This document shows, in pieces, positions 14,583-26,800 of a DNA stretch of 64,000 nucleotides (its first letter is position 1; every line of letters starts with the position of its first letter). Below the pieces are notes generated by a model, which saw only the letters and a program-made list of their open reading frames with translations, was not told the origin of the DNA and ran no database searches. Where the stretch lies: contig OZ029925.1 in the NCBI GenBank assembly GCA_964023275.1, positions 12,697,684 to 12,761,683 of the forward strand. Reading direction: 5' to 3'. The translations under genes and the position numbers were made by a program. This DNA comes from Norana najaformis (taxonomy: Eukaryota; Annelida; Clitellata; Crassiclitellata; Hormogastridae).

Positions 14583-17500
14583 TAAACAATCTCTCTAATG
14601 TTTTCGCATTGCCCCTGGTATAAATATAATCTTATTGGGTTAAAAATTATAATTAAAATATGATTTTTCAACTCAAAAAGTCATTACAAACAATATTTTT
14701 ATTTTCTCTTTACATTTTTAAATCCTGAGAGATAATTTCAAACTGGGGACAAAATTAAAATACATGTATTAACAACAGAGCAAATCTATTTCACAAATTC
14801 GTTTTATGATACTGATGATACAAGATTTCCTGTTAAGAATTTTTTAAAGAAACTTTGACCTGAATTTAGAACTAACACGAACTCAAGGATTTCCATTGAA
14901 AAAATTGTGTTAAATGATTCCTAAATCTGTATGCAAGAAACACCTGAACTGAATGACCTCTGAACCCTGGACTAAATTTTACTGACCTTGTGACATCTTT
15001 GATAGTACTTGCACAGCTGTGGAAATCGTTCCATGTCATGGAAGATACGGGCAAATTTCTGTGCAGCATCTGCCAAGAAAAACAAGAATCACACTTTTCC
15101 AGTTAACAGTTTTCTATGTTCTTACTTACCAACAGTAATTTTAGAAGAGAGAGTTAAGTAAAGGCGAAGTAGGAATAGATAAGCAAGGTAAGGAAATATT
15201 AAGGAAGGTAACAAAATAAAAAAGGTTAAGGAAAGGCCAGGTTAAGAAATGGTACAGGAAGGTAACATAACACAAGCAAGGTAAGGTAAGGCATGGAAGG
15301 TAAGGAGGATGAGGTAAGGAAAGGTAAAGTGAAGGAAGGTAAGGTAAGTTAAGATAAGGCAAAGCAAGGCAAGGTTAGATAAAAGGAGGACAAATTCTTG
15401 GCACTGTATTAAAGTAAAGTATGAGAGGCATATTGATTTTGAAGGAACTACATAAATGGGTAATTACAGTAAATTCGATATTCCAAATGCATCTTTGAAG
15501 ACGACATGTTTGCCAAGCAGCTAACAGGTCAGTTTTATCACCGCTGAGACCCAGGCTCGAATGCGGCGACAGTTACATGAAACTGACATGCATTGTGAAA
15601 CATCATAGGCCGTCATCTTCGATACGAGTGCCCCTTGAAATCCAACAAGCACATACACGCACACAAATCCAAGTGCTGGCACTGACCAAGTGACTGGGCT
15701 GAGAAGGCAGCGACAATGTGTGGACTGAGCATTGCCTCAAGACGGTTCTTTAGCGACTCCAGATACGAACATCTTTCTGCATAGTCTGGAACATCTGTTA
15801 GGATATGCTGCAAGTCAAACATGCTTATTGTAAGAAAAAACATGGCATAATAAGGCGAGGTAGCAAAGGTAAGATGGACATGCATGTATGTATGTATGTA
15901 TGTATGTATGAAAACACTTAATATAGCACCTTTGAAGTACCTCACAAAAGTGCTGTATAAACTTCACAAATGCCAAGGTATGAAAGGTGCGGTGCGACTG
16001 GGTAGGAGTAGTATGTTATGATAAGGAAGGTGTGATTAAGCAAGAAGGTAATGTGGAGTGGGACTGGGAAAGGTATAACATGGTAAGGTTGAATAAAGGA
16101 GGAAAGGTAGGGTAGGTATGGCAGGATTGGTAAGGTATGATAGGATAACGTAGAAAGGTAAGGTAGGATGGGACTGGGTAATTTTTGAGTACAGGAACAT
16201 CGATGGTTTCTATGCAAGTTAGTATCAAGAACGCCAAGACTGGCATTGAAATAGAGCTGCACAAGTGAGCAGTACTGAAACTTAAAGTGTACAAGACAGG
16301 AGGAGTAGGTGGAGGAGAAGAAGGAGAAGGAGGAGAAAGAAGAGGAGGAGAAGCAGGATAAGAAGAGGAAACTTGACTGAAGCCTTCCAAACCAAAAAAA
16401 CTCACCAAGCTCTGTTGCATGCCAACAATCTTTCGGTTGATCTGTAACGAAAATTTTTAAAAATCCTACAGCAATGCACTCACTGACAGAGCAAATCCAT
16501 TATTCAATTAACAAGTCAAGTTTTAAATTGACAGTCAATCATTCAAAGGTGAACACTTAATTATTGATATAAGTATTACTCATAAAATGCCGTTCCAGAA
16601 CAACTTTTTTCAGTCCCCAGAGAGTTTTGGGATCCTCATTTCTACCTCAAGTAAAAAAACTCACTAATAATAAGAAGAAGAAAAATGGTAATAATAAATT
16701 TTCTGCATGGAAAACTTTAACACAAACTTACGGCTTCGATGTCTTGGGATTCAAAGACATCTTCGACATCTGCTGAAAGTGTTGTCCAGTTGTCTGCTTC
16801 CTACAAATCCACAATGTAATGTAACGTGACTACAGCACCTATAGTGCCTACCTAAACTGCTTTCTAAGTACCAAGTAGCTCTCAATTTATGACGAAATCA
16901 CAATGTATAGTGCCTTCTTGGAAGGTGCTCACTGCCAGGTTAGGTGATGTTAGAATAAGCTCATCTGCAGAAATGGATTTATGTGCTACAGTAATCCTTA
17001 AATGGCTTTAGACGACATAAAATACTGGTGCAGAACAAAGGACCGCAGCTTGACTCTTGCAGAGAATGAAAGACAACTCTGGAAGGAAATGATAATGATA
17101 AAAGGTGCAGAACCCTCAGCTTCAACCAGCATCAAACCTCCATCTGAAGTCACTTCGACAGGGCACTGGAGGATGAATTGAGCCCTTATCCCTTCTCTAA
17201 CCCTAACCCAACCCAAACACAAACACTATCACAACAGCTGAAAAACTAGGGATTAACCCAAGATAAATAGTCAACGAACAGTGGACACTTTCAGCTCGTG
17301 GACAGAGAATGTTGATGAACCTTTCTTAGTCTTTGACATAACACATTGTATTGTGAAATTGATATGCTTCTTCTTCCAGCAAAACCATTACAGGTCAAAC
17401 GTTAGGGACAGTTGGGGAGGAAATACGAGTGACTGACTGACCCTGAGAGCCTCAGATGCCGATTTCATCCGCGTCTTAATTGTATCGAGCTTCAGAAGAG

Positions 17501-20500
17501 TCTGCATTGACTTGGCTGTATCGTGCTCCACCTACAATTGTAATTGGAAATGCAAATGCATAATAATTTAGTGCCCAGTCAAGAAAACTCCTCAGAGTTG
17601 TTCCCAACCTGACAACGCAAGACAACAATCAAAAGAATGGTCTTTAACTGTCAGTGAAACAGATACAGAGAAAAGACAAGAAGTTCATATCATAGGTTGC
17701 ATGGCACCCGGTTCCAGCATGAAGAGCTGACTATGGCAAACTAATGTAATGCATGTACATTATTGGGATTGTTCTTGTAATTTAATGCAACATAGCATTC
17801 ATTCAACACGCCACTGCAGCCTGGCAAAACATGGCAATGTTCAAGCATCGAGTCCTGCCGCCCTCTTTTTCTCAACTAGGTCGTATTCATTATCACCAAA
17901 CCACTCTTTCTTTGAATGCAGTTGATGCATCAAATGAGTCTGAGATGCCTCTTGAAAGGCATCTATGAATTTATTCAATAATGCTGGCTCAGCAATTGGA
18001 AGCTTGGAAACATAGCTCACAATATCCCCCCCCCCCCCACTAGGCCTCCTGACTGAGGGATCCTGGAAGATGCCTATATCATATCTTGTGGTCGAACTTG
18101 ATCGAGTAGCCTTCATCTTCAATCTAGTGGACAGCATGCCAGTAACACGCAGCGGTCAGAACCTGGTTGCTTCAAATGCAGAAACGAATGCAGAAGGATA
18201 AGTTATCCAGCTGTTCAACTGCCATTGTCAGCCAATGTAAAGTAGTAATGTAGGGTAACATTAGGTAATGCATACCATAGATATAGTGTAAGTTAGATGG
18301 ATAAAGATAAACAATGTTTGACAACCTTTTGGATGTCATATTTGACCATCTTCATTTGTTCGTGCAACAATGTTGCTTCCTGTTTCACAGCCTCCACCTC
18401 CTTCATCACCCTAATGCAGCAAATAAACTCAAACTGTAAATATATTGGAATTTTTCTGAGGTAAGGCCCTAGAAAAGCAATTATTCGATAATCATTCCTA
18501 ACAATTAATCTTTCAATTTTAAATTTTGAAATTTTATTTAATTTCATATGTTGATTTTTTAAAGGAATAATATTGATAGAGGAGCATAATAAATGAGTAA
18601 TTACTTTACCTTGCCAATCTAAGATGTTATGAGCAATTTCAGCGGCAAGCATTCAATTAGATGAGATTGGATAACCTAATCTAAACTAATGACTTCTATA
18701 GTTAGTTATTCATATGCTTGATGTAGCACCCTTTAAGTACAAAAGCACCACCTACATTATCCAAAAAGAAATGCTAATTAAAGTAATTAAGAAAAAGTGT
18801 TCATTGTTAAGCAAACCATGCTCAGATAATTAGAAGAGTCACCAACAGTGAGTCCCTGCAAACACATAGGGCCCAACCAATGGAATGTCATCCAGAGTTG
18901 ACAGCTGACACACAGTGTTCAGAGTTCCTAGACCAAATTAAACAAATTACATCGACGATGATGTACAGCGACAGGTGATGATGTCCACAGTACAAGATGA
19001 CGCTGCTGTCCAGCAGTCCATCACAGATGGCAGAAGACAAAGCATCTGGAAATCTACCAGGCAAGACAGGCATTCGCCACTGGTTGCAGAATACACATCT
19101 CACTGGCTGGCAGTCGATGCCATTTGAGAGACTCTTCCCACCTTTCCATCAACAAATCCAAGATTTCCCAGTCACAGACAGCACAAGTAGCTCTGAAGGC
19201 CTAAGGTTCGACTCTCCTGCTGAGAACCCGCTCACCTCTTAAAATGTGAACCTGTCCAATTTTGAAAAGACTTGGATGACGTGCGACCAAATAACGTCAG
19301 AAAATACACAATGCTTTTCAAAAAAACCAAAAGACAAATCCCAAATGCCAGTTCAGTTAACAGCGGTAGTCCAAACATATAAGAATTATCAACCAAAATC
19401 CACCCTGAGACGACCAATTTGCCGAAATGACAGTCAGCAAATATGTGGCAACACGGCTGCAGACAAAGTAAATGCGTTATCATGATGTACACAGCATCAA
19501 TCAATGGTTGCTTAAAGTGATATTGGGTTAGAAGACATTAGATTGTATTTACTGAGAATACCTCACCTTGGAAGATTGGTAATAGTCTGCTGGCAGCTGT
19601 CTTCAATGACATTATTTACCTCCTGTAAACAACCCCAAAAAAAATCAGACCACACAAGAGACATCAACTGCATATTAATAAAGCATGTTCACAGAGGCCT
19701 ACACCCTAAAATTAATTTTAGAGAACAGCAAACACTAATGTAGCCAGAATGCTCATAAATATCATTTACCTGATAATAAAGTAGCCACTGTGGCCTATAG
19801 CCACACAGAAATGTGTCACTTTAGAGTAAAACAGACAAATATCTCTTGATAGAAATGGCAGGATTATCTCTTCATGCTGACTGTGTGAGAATGACTTCAG
19901 AGTACTTGCCTGCATGAACATTTGTAACTTCATCACAACAGTTGTTGCATATTGCTAGAAGCAAAACCAAAACAAAGAGTTGCTCTAATCTAATTCAACC
20001 AAACCTGACATATACTAAGCTGCTTTATTCCAACATATTCCAATAAAACTAGATTATATGAGACTGGATAATCTTCAGCCAAATATTAAATTCACCCCAT
20101 TAAATTTATGTAAAACAATTCTAAAGCAGACTAAATCTGTTTAAACTGTATCTAATCTGATGACTGCTAGAATTAAATAAATTGTATATAGATAATGTTT
20201 GCTTAAGCTGTAACATAAACAACTACATAAATAACGTGTAATGCAGTTGTAAATTTTGAATTCCTTTTGTTGATCACCACATGGCAACCAGTTTACAGTT
20301 TACCATTAATACAACACGGCTTAACCCAAAAGGAACAAAACTTTCCCTCTGTCAGGTCTGCCCAACTTCAGCACAGCACTTCTGGGCAGCAACATTTATA
20401 TTTTTACAACATGGTTTACTGAAAAAAATAATCACCCTTACTATTCCTTACCTCACTCAAAAAATTGTAAATTATGTCTACATTGCGATTCTTTAGCAAC

Positions 20501-20591
20501 TCACATCATTGCTGCCTTCCTTGTGAGCTCGGAATGCATTGTTCACCCATTCTTTCACGTCAAAATCATCTTCTACAAACTTTGAATAGTC
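7289..20591 (-). CDS. COG7: COG7, conserved oligomeric Golgi complex subunit 7
   Basis: Lobe B subunit of the COG tether, which guides retrograde vesicles at the Golgi and keeps glycosyltransferases in place. Coding exons (minus strand): 20505-20591, 19910-19954, 19567-19622, 18326-18410, 17442-17531, 16732-16800, 16406-16441, 15687-15807, 14987-15069, 14187-14297, 13595-13762, 13341-13395, 12832-12962, 12140-12214, 11578-11643, 11024-11168, 10541-10658, 9855-9958, 9399-9529, 8893-8976, 8530-8644, 7802-7936, 7289-7458. All phases join, giving 759 residues (human 770). Diagnostic stretches: [67 protein letters not shown], and the end [13 protein letters not shown] stop codon lies directly before the first listed exon in frame, so the initiator Met is on an unseen upstream exon. 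Two introns (after 19910 and after 11578) use GC donors (CAG then GCAAGT). Confidence 0.96.
9100..9185 (-). mobile_element. LINE 3' tail (CR1/L2 type, family 2)
   Basis: On the minus strand: GGGAGCGCCTCTGATGAGTC, then TTGAAGTGGTGCTTTATAAATG and a TTACAATTACAA tail, split by small changes. The same tail recurs near 17545, 24180, 25690, 37485 and 60300. It lies in a COG7 intron. Confidence 0.55.
9323..9365 (-). repeat. duplicate of a COG7 exon end and its donor
   Basis: This intronic piece copies the last 27 bases of the COG7 exon 9399-9529 and about 16 bases of intron. By eye about 35 of 43 bases match, including the whole junction CATGCAG then GTAAGATG. The copied donor is 62 bases downstream of the real one. 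Reading through to it meets an in-frame TGA at once, so it is a decoy rather than a coding extension. Confidence 0.8.
9655..9805. repeat. degenerate CTTACCT array
   Basis: Repeated CTTACCTTG, CTTATCTTAG and related units in a COG7 intron. On the gene's own strand they read AGGTAAG, like a 5' splice site. Confidence 0.7.
12330..12790. repeat. degenerate (CTGA/TGAC)n array
   Basis: About 450 bases dominated by variants of GACTGACTGACT in a COG7 intron. Similar arrays occur at about 24000-24500, 43480-43610 and 57340-57490. Confidence 0.8.
14486..14580. repeat. (AAT)n microsatellite
   Basis: About 95 bases of AATAATAAT with occasional AAAA interruptions, in a COG7 intron. Confidence 0.95.
15150..15375. 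repeat. degenerate GGTAAG array
   Basis: Purine-rich array of AAGGTAAGG and AGGAAGGTAA units in a COG7 intron. It reads CCTTACC on the gene strand, the opposite orientation to the array at 9655. Confidence 0.75.
15840..16180. repeat. (TGTA)n and GGTAAGG-type array
   Basis: A (TGTA)n run at 15879-15912 is followed by a degenerate AGGTAAGGT and GGTATG array to about 16180, with a further GGAGGAGAA run at 16305-16360. All lie within one COG7 intron. Confidence 0.7.
17545..17735 (-). mobile_element. LINE 3' fragment (CR1/L2 type, family 2)
   Basis: It aligns in order with the copy at 37485-37700: CCATGCAACC, AAGTTCTTGT, CTGTCACTGACAG or its variants, TTGTCTTGC, AGGTTGGGAACAACTCTGAG, and a tail of TTACAATTGTAG type. 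The coding frame is decayed. It begins almost at the acceptor of COG7 exon 17442-17531. Confidence 0.55.
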
Positions 20592-23500
20592 CTACAAAAA
20601 ATCATCACCAAGTCACATGGCCAACTGTGCATGCTTGGCTATAACAAAAAAACAAGTGATTTCACACAATGAGACATCAGATCTTAAACTACTCTAATCT
20701 AAAGATTTCTGTAGCACCATTAATATATTATACACAGGATAACAACAGATGGTTGCTTTAAGTGAAACCAAAGTAAAAAAATCATTACTGTTGGAGAAAC
20801 CTGATCAAAATCTGATCAGTCCCAAGATGAAGCCAACATCTTAGGGTTCAAAACAGAATGTTTGTCAAATTTATTTATTATATATCGCACTTGTTACATG
20901 TACAAGGTCAAGAAATAAAACTCTGAGGCCAAGACAAGTGCACAATTTGTCCAGGGTTGTTTAGACAGAGTCACCTCAGCAGGCTCAAACTTGCTATCTT
21001 GGAATACAGACCCAGCAAGCTATTGAACAGCCCATATGGCAAAATAAAGCATAGTGAAAAGCGGACAGACTACATAAAATAATAGCTTAAAGGGTGAGAA
21101 ATGTGAGGATGATGCGTCTACTTGTAGACAGTGACAGAATTGGTTTACTTGATTTATTGAGGTCTGCATTAGTAAAATACTGAATGCCACTTACATGTAG
21201 TACTATGGTAACTAACATAACCTAATCTGGAAACTTTTATAGTGCCGTTTCTTAATGCACGAGGTATCAATGGATGGCCGCTTCTACGCAAAATTGTATT
21301 CCCCCGAAATCACTGATCGTTGGGCAGAACCATTTGATAACCGACCACTTGGTCTGTAATCAAACAATTCTGAGCTCGAGCAAGCTGGAAAGTAAACGGC
21401 AATGCGCTGGCTCCGTGTCCATGACCCTGGGATTCGTCCATTGCAGGCTTAGTGGCCTACGGGTTTAAAATGAGCAACTGCCCCGGCCCCAAAGGCCGCT
21501 CTTATGGGGATTCGAATTCCAGTCTCACCACGGTAGCGTATCCAGCCACATGCTGCTTTTACAGCGCTGATGTTTCAGTTTCTGTCGAGAGGATAATATA
21601 AATATTAAAGCGATATAACGTGAGGGAATTATTGTATAGCGCCGTTTTAAAACGTCTACGTGGCAAGTTTTTTTGTAATCATGTTTCTAAGATCTGCGAT
21701 TTAATATAACAAACCATTATTATGATTTCTAGAATTAGAGTTTCGTCCCGTAAACCGATAAATTTAATGTTTACAGATCAAAACTTGTCAACGTCAACAG
21801 AAATATTTAACACAGGAGGCGCGGCTTAAAACCACACAACGTGTTGCATGTCTTCATAAGCCAATAACTTCCGGGCGCATATACCTTGGCAAAACGGTGC
21901 TCTGTGACTTTTTAAATGTCTTTACGTATGGTTTCAACCCTGCTCATTTTTCAATGATTTAAATGGGAAAGATCGTTCACCATCGCTGCCCGTTTTAATG
22001 GGTGTCACGCCATTTAAGGTTCCAGTGTACGGACCTTGCTAGTACGAGATTAATTAAGTTTAATTATTACGATTCATGGTGCGACAATATGATGACTTCA
22101 GTTTTTATATGTAGGACGCAATAATAAGTTAGATGAGCTAAACTGCGCTGGTAACGGATCATTTATGTTTAAGAGAGAAACACGACACAGCTTTTTCGTT
22201 TCTTTGTACCAATTTCTTAAAAACCAGCGTTCGTTGAAACTTATGTTATTGGTAAGGGGTCATTTTATACGTCATCTTATTTACCCTCTCTGTATCCTCC
22301 CTTTGATAATAAACGAATTTCAATCCAAGACGACGCACTTGTGATTGGAAGCTTGTAGTGTTTTGTGAATAAGATGTTGTATTAATTTTGCGCTTAGCTT
22401 TTAAGTAGTGCTTTATAAAATTTAAGTTTGAGATTTACGAAATGTGTTAAAACTAATTAACACCCATCTCCTTTACGTAGTTGAGGAAAATATTTGGGTG
22501 GTTCAATTATCTCATGCTAGCACCAAGCCCCCGAGTCAGTCGCCAAGGAATTATACCGACTGACTTAAAAAGTGACCGACTTATCCACCTAAGTCAAATG
22601 CTCAACAGATAAGGTGTCAGAGCTTGTCAACTTGCAGTCGACTTCTTTATACCGAATTTGGATGGGGTTCAAAGGTCCTTGTGCGGCTTCAGAAACCTGG
22701 GAAGTGTATTCGATTTTGTCAGCTGATCTTAGGGTCAGGTTAATTGCTGGAAGGCTGTGGAAGTGCTTGGCTCCAGTGTTTGCCACCATTATAAAACTGA
22801 TGGTGGTCCTTCAAAATGTAAGCATCGCCATAGATAAAAAGGCTCACTTTCGGGAGCTCATCAAGGCAAGCCATAGTTGTCAACAATCGGGCTTTGGACC
22901 GTTGACTGGATCCATTCGTAGTGTAGCATTAACTCTAGTAGACATCGTTGGAAGAATCACACTCACTAGACACTAGTGTGCTATAACGCTCCCAAATTTT
23001 CTATATATGTGCTTATGTACGTATATATTTACAAAATTTTACATATGAATGTATGTTGGTCTGTGTATGTATAAGTATGTCACAAAATTGCTGTTTGCCG
23101 GAAGTTCATTCAGCACAATTTCATCAGTAAGCAAATAATGATAACAGGAAAAGTCAACACTGTAGTACAGTAACTGTCTGATGTCAGACTACATTCACTG
23201 TCACTCGCTAGCAGCCAATTTGCCCAGTTATATAAAAGACCACATCACAGTCGCGCTATATGCCGCAGTGGCTGGGCTTAATTCCCTCCTTAAAAACCGG
23301 CCCCACAGTTGCAAATCAAACTTCGCTACTGGCTCTCAAGTAAACTCTTTCTGCAAGGAATTGTTATGCACACCAATTTTTTTTAAACTCACCATCAGCT
23401 GATACTTTGAGCATTGTTGCAGTGATGCTAAATACATTATCAGATTATTATTTTTTTATTAGGTGTCCAAACATACACGTTCTGGCTAAGTTAAATTGTC

Positions 23501-23846
23501 TGTTGGTAGCGACATAACTCTTATGCATGTAAATTAAGACAAAACGAAAAGATAAAACTATATATGATCAAAACTAAACAGTTGCAAAATTATTACACTA
23601 TCTGACCAAATGCTATATACATTACATATCATAATTTATTGTCTGATCAAAGCTGTATGTATATTCTGTATCCCAATTTATTAGCTAAACTGAAAGTCTG
23701 CATAGGCGGTGCTGAGTGAATTCCAGTTAACTCGATTTTCATATTAACACAGATGCAGTTAGCCGTCAACCTTTAACATCACACCTGCAACACAAAGAAC
23801 CTACATGACAACAATCTATCCAGGTGTTACTGGCATGTGTAAGCAC
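20592..23846. other. COG7 upstream stretch, mostly non-coding
   Basis: The missing COG7 first exon and promoter should be here or beyond; I could not place them. Copies of the dispersed 140-bp family lie at about 20690-20850, 21225-21330 and 23370-23430. Positions 21985-22045 repeat the block seen at 1500-1560. A plus-strand frame of 120 codons (22614-22976) overlaps a minus-strand frame of 66 codons; neither matches a family I recognise. Confidence 0.35.
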
Positions 23847-26800
23847 TCACATAAGGCCACTTCCAATCACCCAGAGCATCTTATGGTCAGGACTGAACGG
23901 GACATTCCAACAGATGGACATAATAGCTAATGTCATCCGTGGATGCTTGGGTGGCACGGTGATATGATAATGCATCTATCCTTCATTTCTGGTTAATTAA
24001 ATTGACTGGATTGATTAACTGGCTGAGGTCAACTGATTGCCTGACTGACTGAAGGAAGGAGAGACAGGAAGGATAGGGACACTGACTGACCGACTGCCCA
24101 ACTGAAGTCAACGGACTTGACTGAACGACTGACTGACTTGGTTGATTGCTTGATTGACTGACTGACTAAAGTATTGTATTTGATAACTTATATAGCACTT
24201 CTTACAGAACAAACTACTCAGAGGTGCTTCCAGCATGAGAGCCCCTGGGAAATAAGAACGTCTTTAAACAAAGAGCTGACCGGGGTCTATCAACAACAGT
24301 GACCCTTGCACAAAACGATAGCGGAAGTTCATTCCATAAAGCAGGGCGAACAACAGCAAAAGCCCTCTGCTGCGCAAGTGAGGACTTAACACGAGGAACA
24401 AATAAAGTGAACTGATTGATTGAACAACACCAACTGGTTGACTACTGATTGACCAGTTGGATGAAGACCTACTGTTTGATCGATTGATCAAACTGACTGC
24501 TCTGTTAATCAGTAGTTTGTATGACCTTTGGAACCCTGGATTCAACGGTAGATATGGCGACAGCTGGATGACTGGTTCCTTTGCTGGATCATATCCTCTG
24601 TCTCCCACTTTCGGATTGGGTATGCTGGTTGCGTAATGGTCTTGGAAATCACCCTATCACAACAGACAAAAGATTAGAGGTTTTTTGTAAACTTTTTCTA
24701 AGATTGGGTGATACATATATGGCATACACGCATATATATGTAGCTGTACACTTTCAATTGGGACACAAGTCAGATCGAAAAAGACAGCAAGGAGGGACAA
24801 AGGAAGGAAAGGGAGAGTGACAAGGAGGGAGAGGGGCAGGACGAAGACAGACAGGAAGGATAGGGACATTGAAATAAAGGAGCAAGGGAAAGGAAGAACA
24901 GGGATGGGGACAAGAGGGAGGTCTCGGGCTTATGAGCATTGGCCTCATTAGCATCACTGTTTCAGGCTTGGCTTCATTAGTCTTGGATTGAAGTGTGGTG
25001 TGACACAGATAACTGAAAGAGACCTGGTATGTGGTTCCTTTAGAGAACGTGGCCTTGATCCCAATGAACGAGTCCTGGTTCGCCCAGACAGGTCGGTCAG
25101 AAACCTCATAGATGTACTTTGGACATGGCTGACCACTGGCTTCTGGGTGAGCATCGAGGCACTCCTGGAGTCTTTCTGGGTGGAACTTTTGCTCCGGTCG
25201 GCAGCAAGGAATGTGGCGCTCGTCAAGACCAGCTCTGTAAGCAATCTTGGCAATGCTTCCACCGAAATAAGAACTCGGAGCTTCATCTGAATGATAGGCT
25301 AAAATGCAATGGAAAAATAACCATGGTTACCGCAATTTGCCGGCTAAGTAAGAACTGGTAAGGTAAAACACATGTATGAAAAGCAAAAATCAGGCAAGGC
25401 AAGGTAAAGTACTGGTAAATTAGAAGTAAGGTTAGGCGAGGTAAGGTGTGACAAGATAAGGTAAGGCAAGGTAAGCTAACTAACAGTACTTATTAAAAGT
25501 AAGAAAGAACACAGTAAGGTGAGGCAAGGTAAGGTAATTATGGAGAGACACCTTCGATAGGTTTACAGAAGGCACTACATAAACATCCAGATGCATTTCG
25601 TTACAGCAGAACAAATACTTGAAGTGATTTTATTTGACAACTGTGGTCTTCAGCCAGACTGTCTGTGTGGTATTTTATGACAGATGTTTGGCTAAAGTAA
25701 TTGTAACTGTAATCGCAAATTTATATAGCACCACTTAGAGATAAATTCATGAGAGGAGCTCCCGACCTGACAACACAAAATCATGATTGAATAACCCTGA
25801 AAGTAGCCCCAACAGCCATGTTCACCGGGCCATCAGTGGGCCTGCATTGTGCCACTGCCGGTGTGGCGGACACATTCTCATGCCACACCGGCAGCCAGCT
25901 ACAGGCGCAGTGTGGGCCAATGAACAAAGCTGTCACTTTGTTTCCATCATTATACTGGTCACACATCACCAGATCTCCTTTTAAAAGTGTCTGAACTTTG
26001 AATAAAAACCGGATCATGAAAAAGTTAAAACTCACTTGGAAGTTTAACCGGCAGTTTCTCATCCTTTTTTGCATGTTTCTACAATAAAGCAGACAAATGC
26101 TACACCTAATTCTTCTAAGCTATATTTACATTGCACAGCAAGCAGTTCAATAACAAGGCAACGACTAATCACAGTTGAGTAAGAAGTCCTTAGGGCATGA
26201 CACAATAACTGTCTCATTTTGCTTACTCACTGTAGCCTGATATTCGGTTTTCCTGACCTATCAGAATTTCAAGGAACATCTTCTATGGATTATGATTTTT
26301 TACTACAATTTTGGGAAAATGATTAAGTGTAATACGTGCAGTGGACAGACAGTGATGATGATGATGATGATGACGATGACATATGCAGGATGGATGACAC
26401 CTGGATGGTCTCACAAGTGGAGGTGTGTGATCAACACCAATGGGCAGTGAGCCCCTGGATTTAAGCAAGGAAGGTTAGGTCTATAGTTATGAAAATGGTG
26501 AATGACACTGACCCTGAGTAGTCGTGGGACGTAGATGACACCAGTCAGTTCATCCTCACACTTGCTGTAGTCGTAGGGTCTCGGTGGTCGTTTTGGGAAG
26601 CTCAGTGGAGTCCCTTTCTTCCTCTTCCTCTCCTCGTCCGCCAGCCAGATGTTCATCTTCTCCAGTATTTGGTCTCGGAATGATGGATGCTGGAATGCAA
26701 CAGGCGAAGTAAGTCAATGTAAGGTAAGGTAAACTGTTGTAAGGCAAGCTAAAGTAATACAAAATTAAGTAAGGTAAAAAAAGTAAAATAAGGTAAGATA

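Noticed and set aside
14471-14671. 66-codon frame rich in Tyr
   Set aside because: It lies over the (AAT)n microsatellite.
15141-16420. Leu/Pro/Ser-rich frames of 70-134 codons on the minus strand
   Set aside because: They cross the GGTAAG and GGAGAA arrays in a COG7 intron; no splice context and no family.
22589-22976. Overlapping frames of 120 (plus) and 66 (minus) codons
   Set aside because: No domain, no splice signals that link either to a gene, and mutual overlap; kept as unassigned sequence only.
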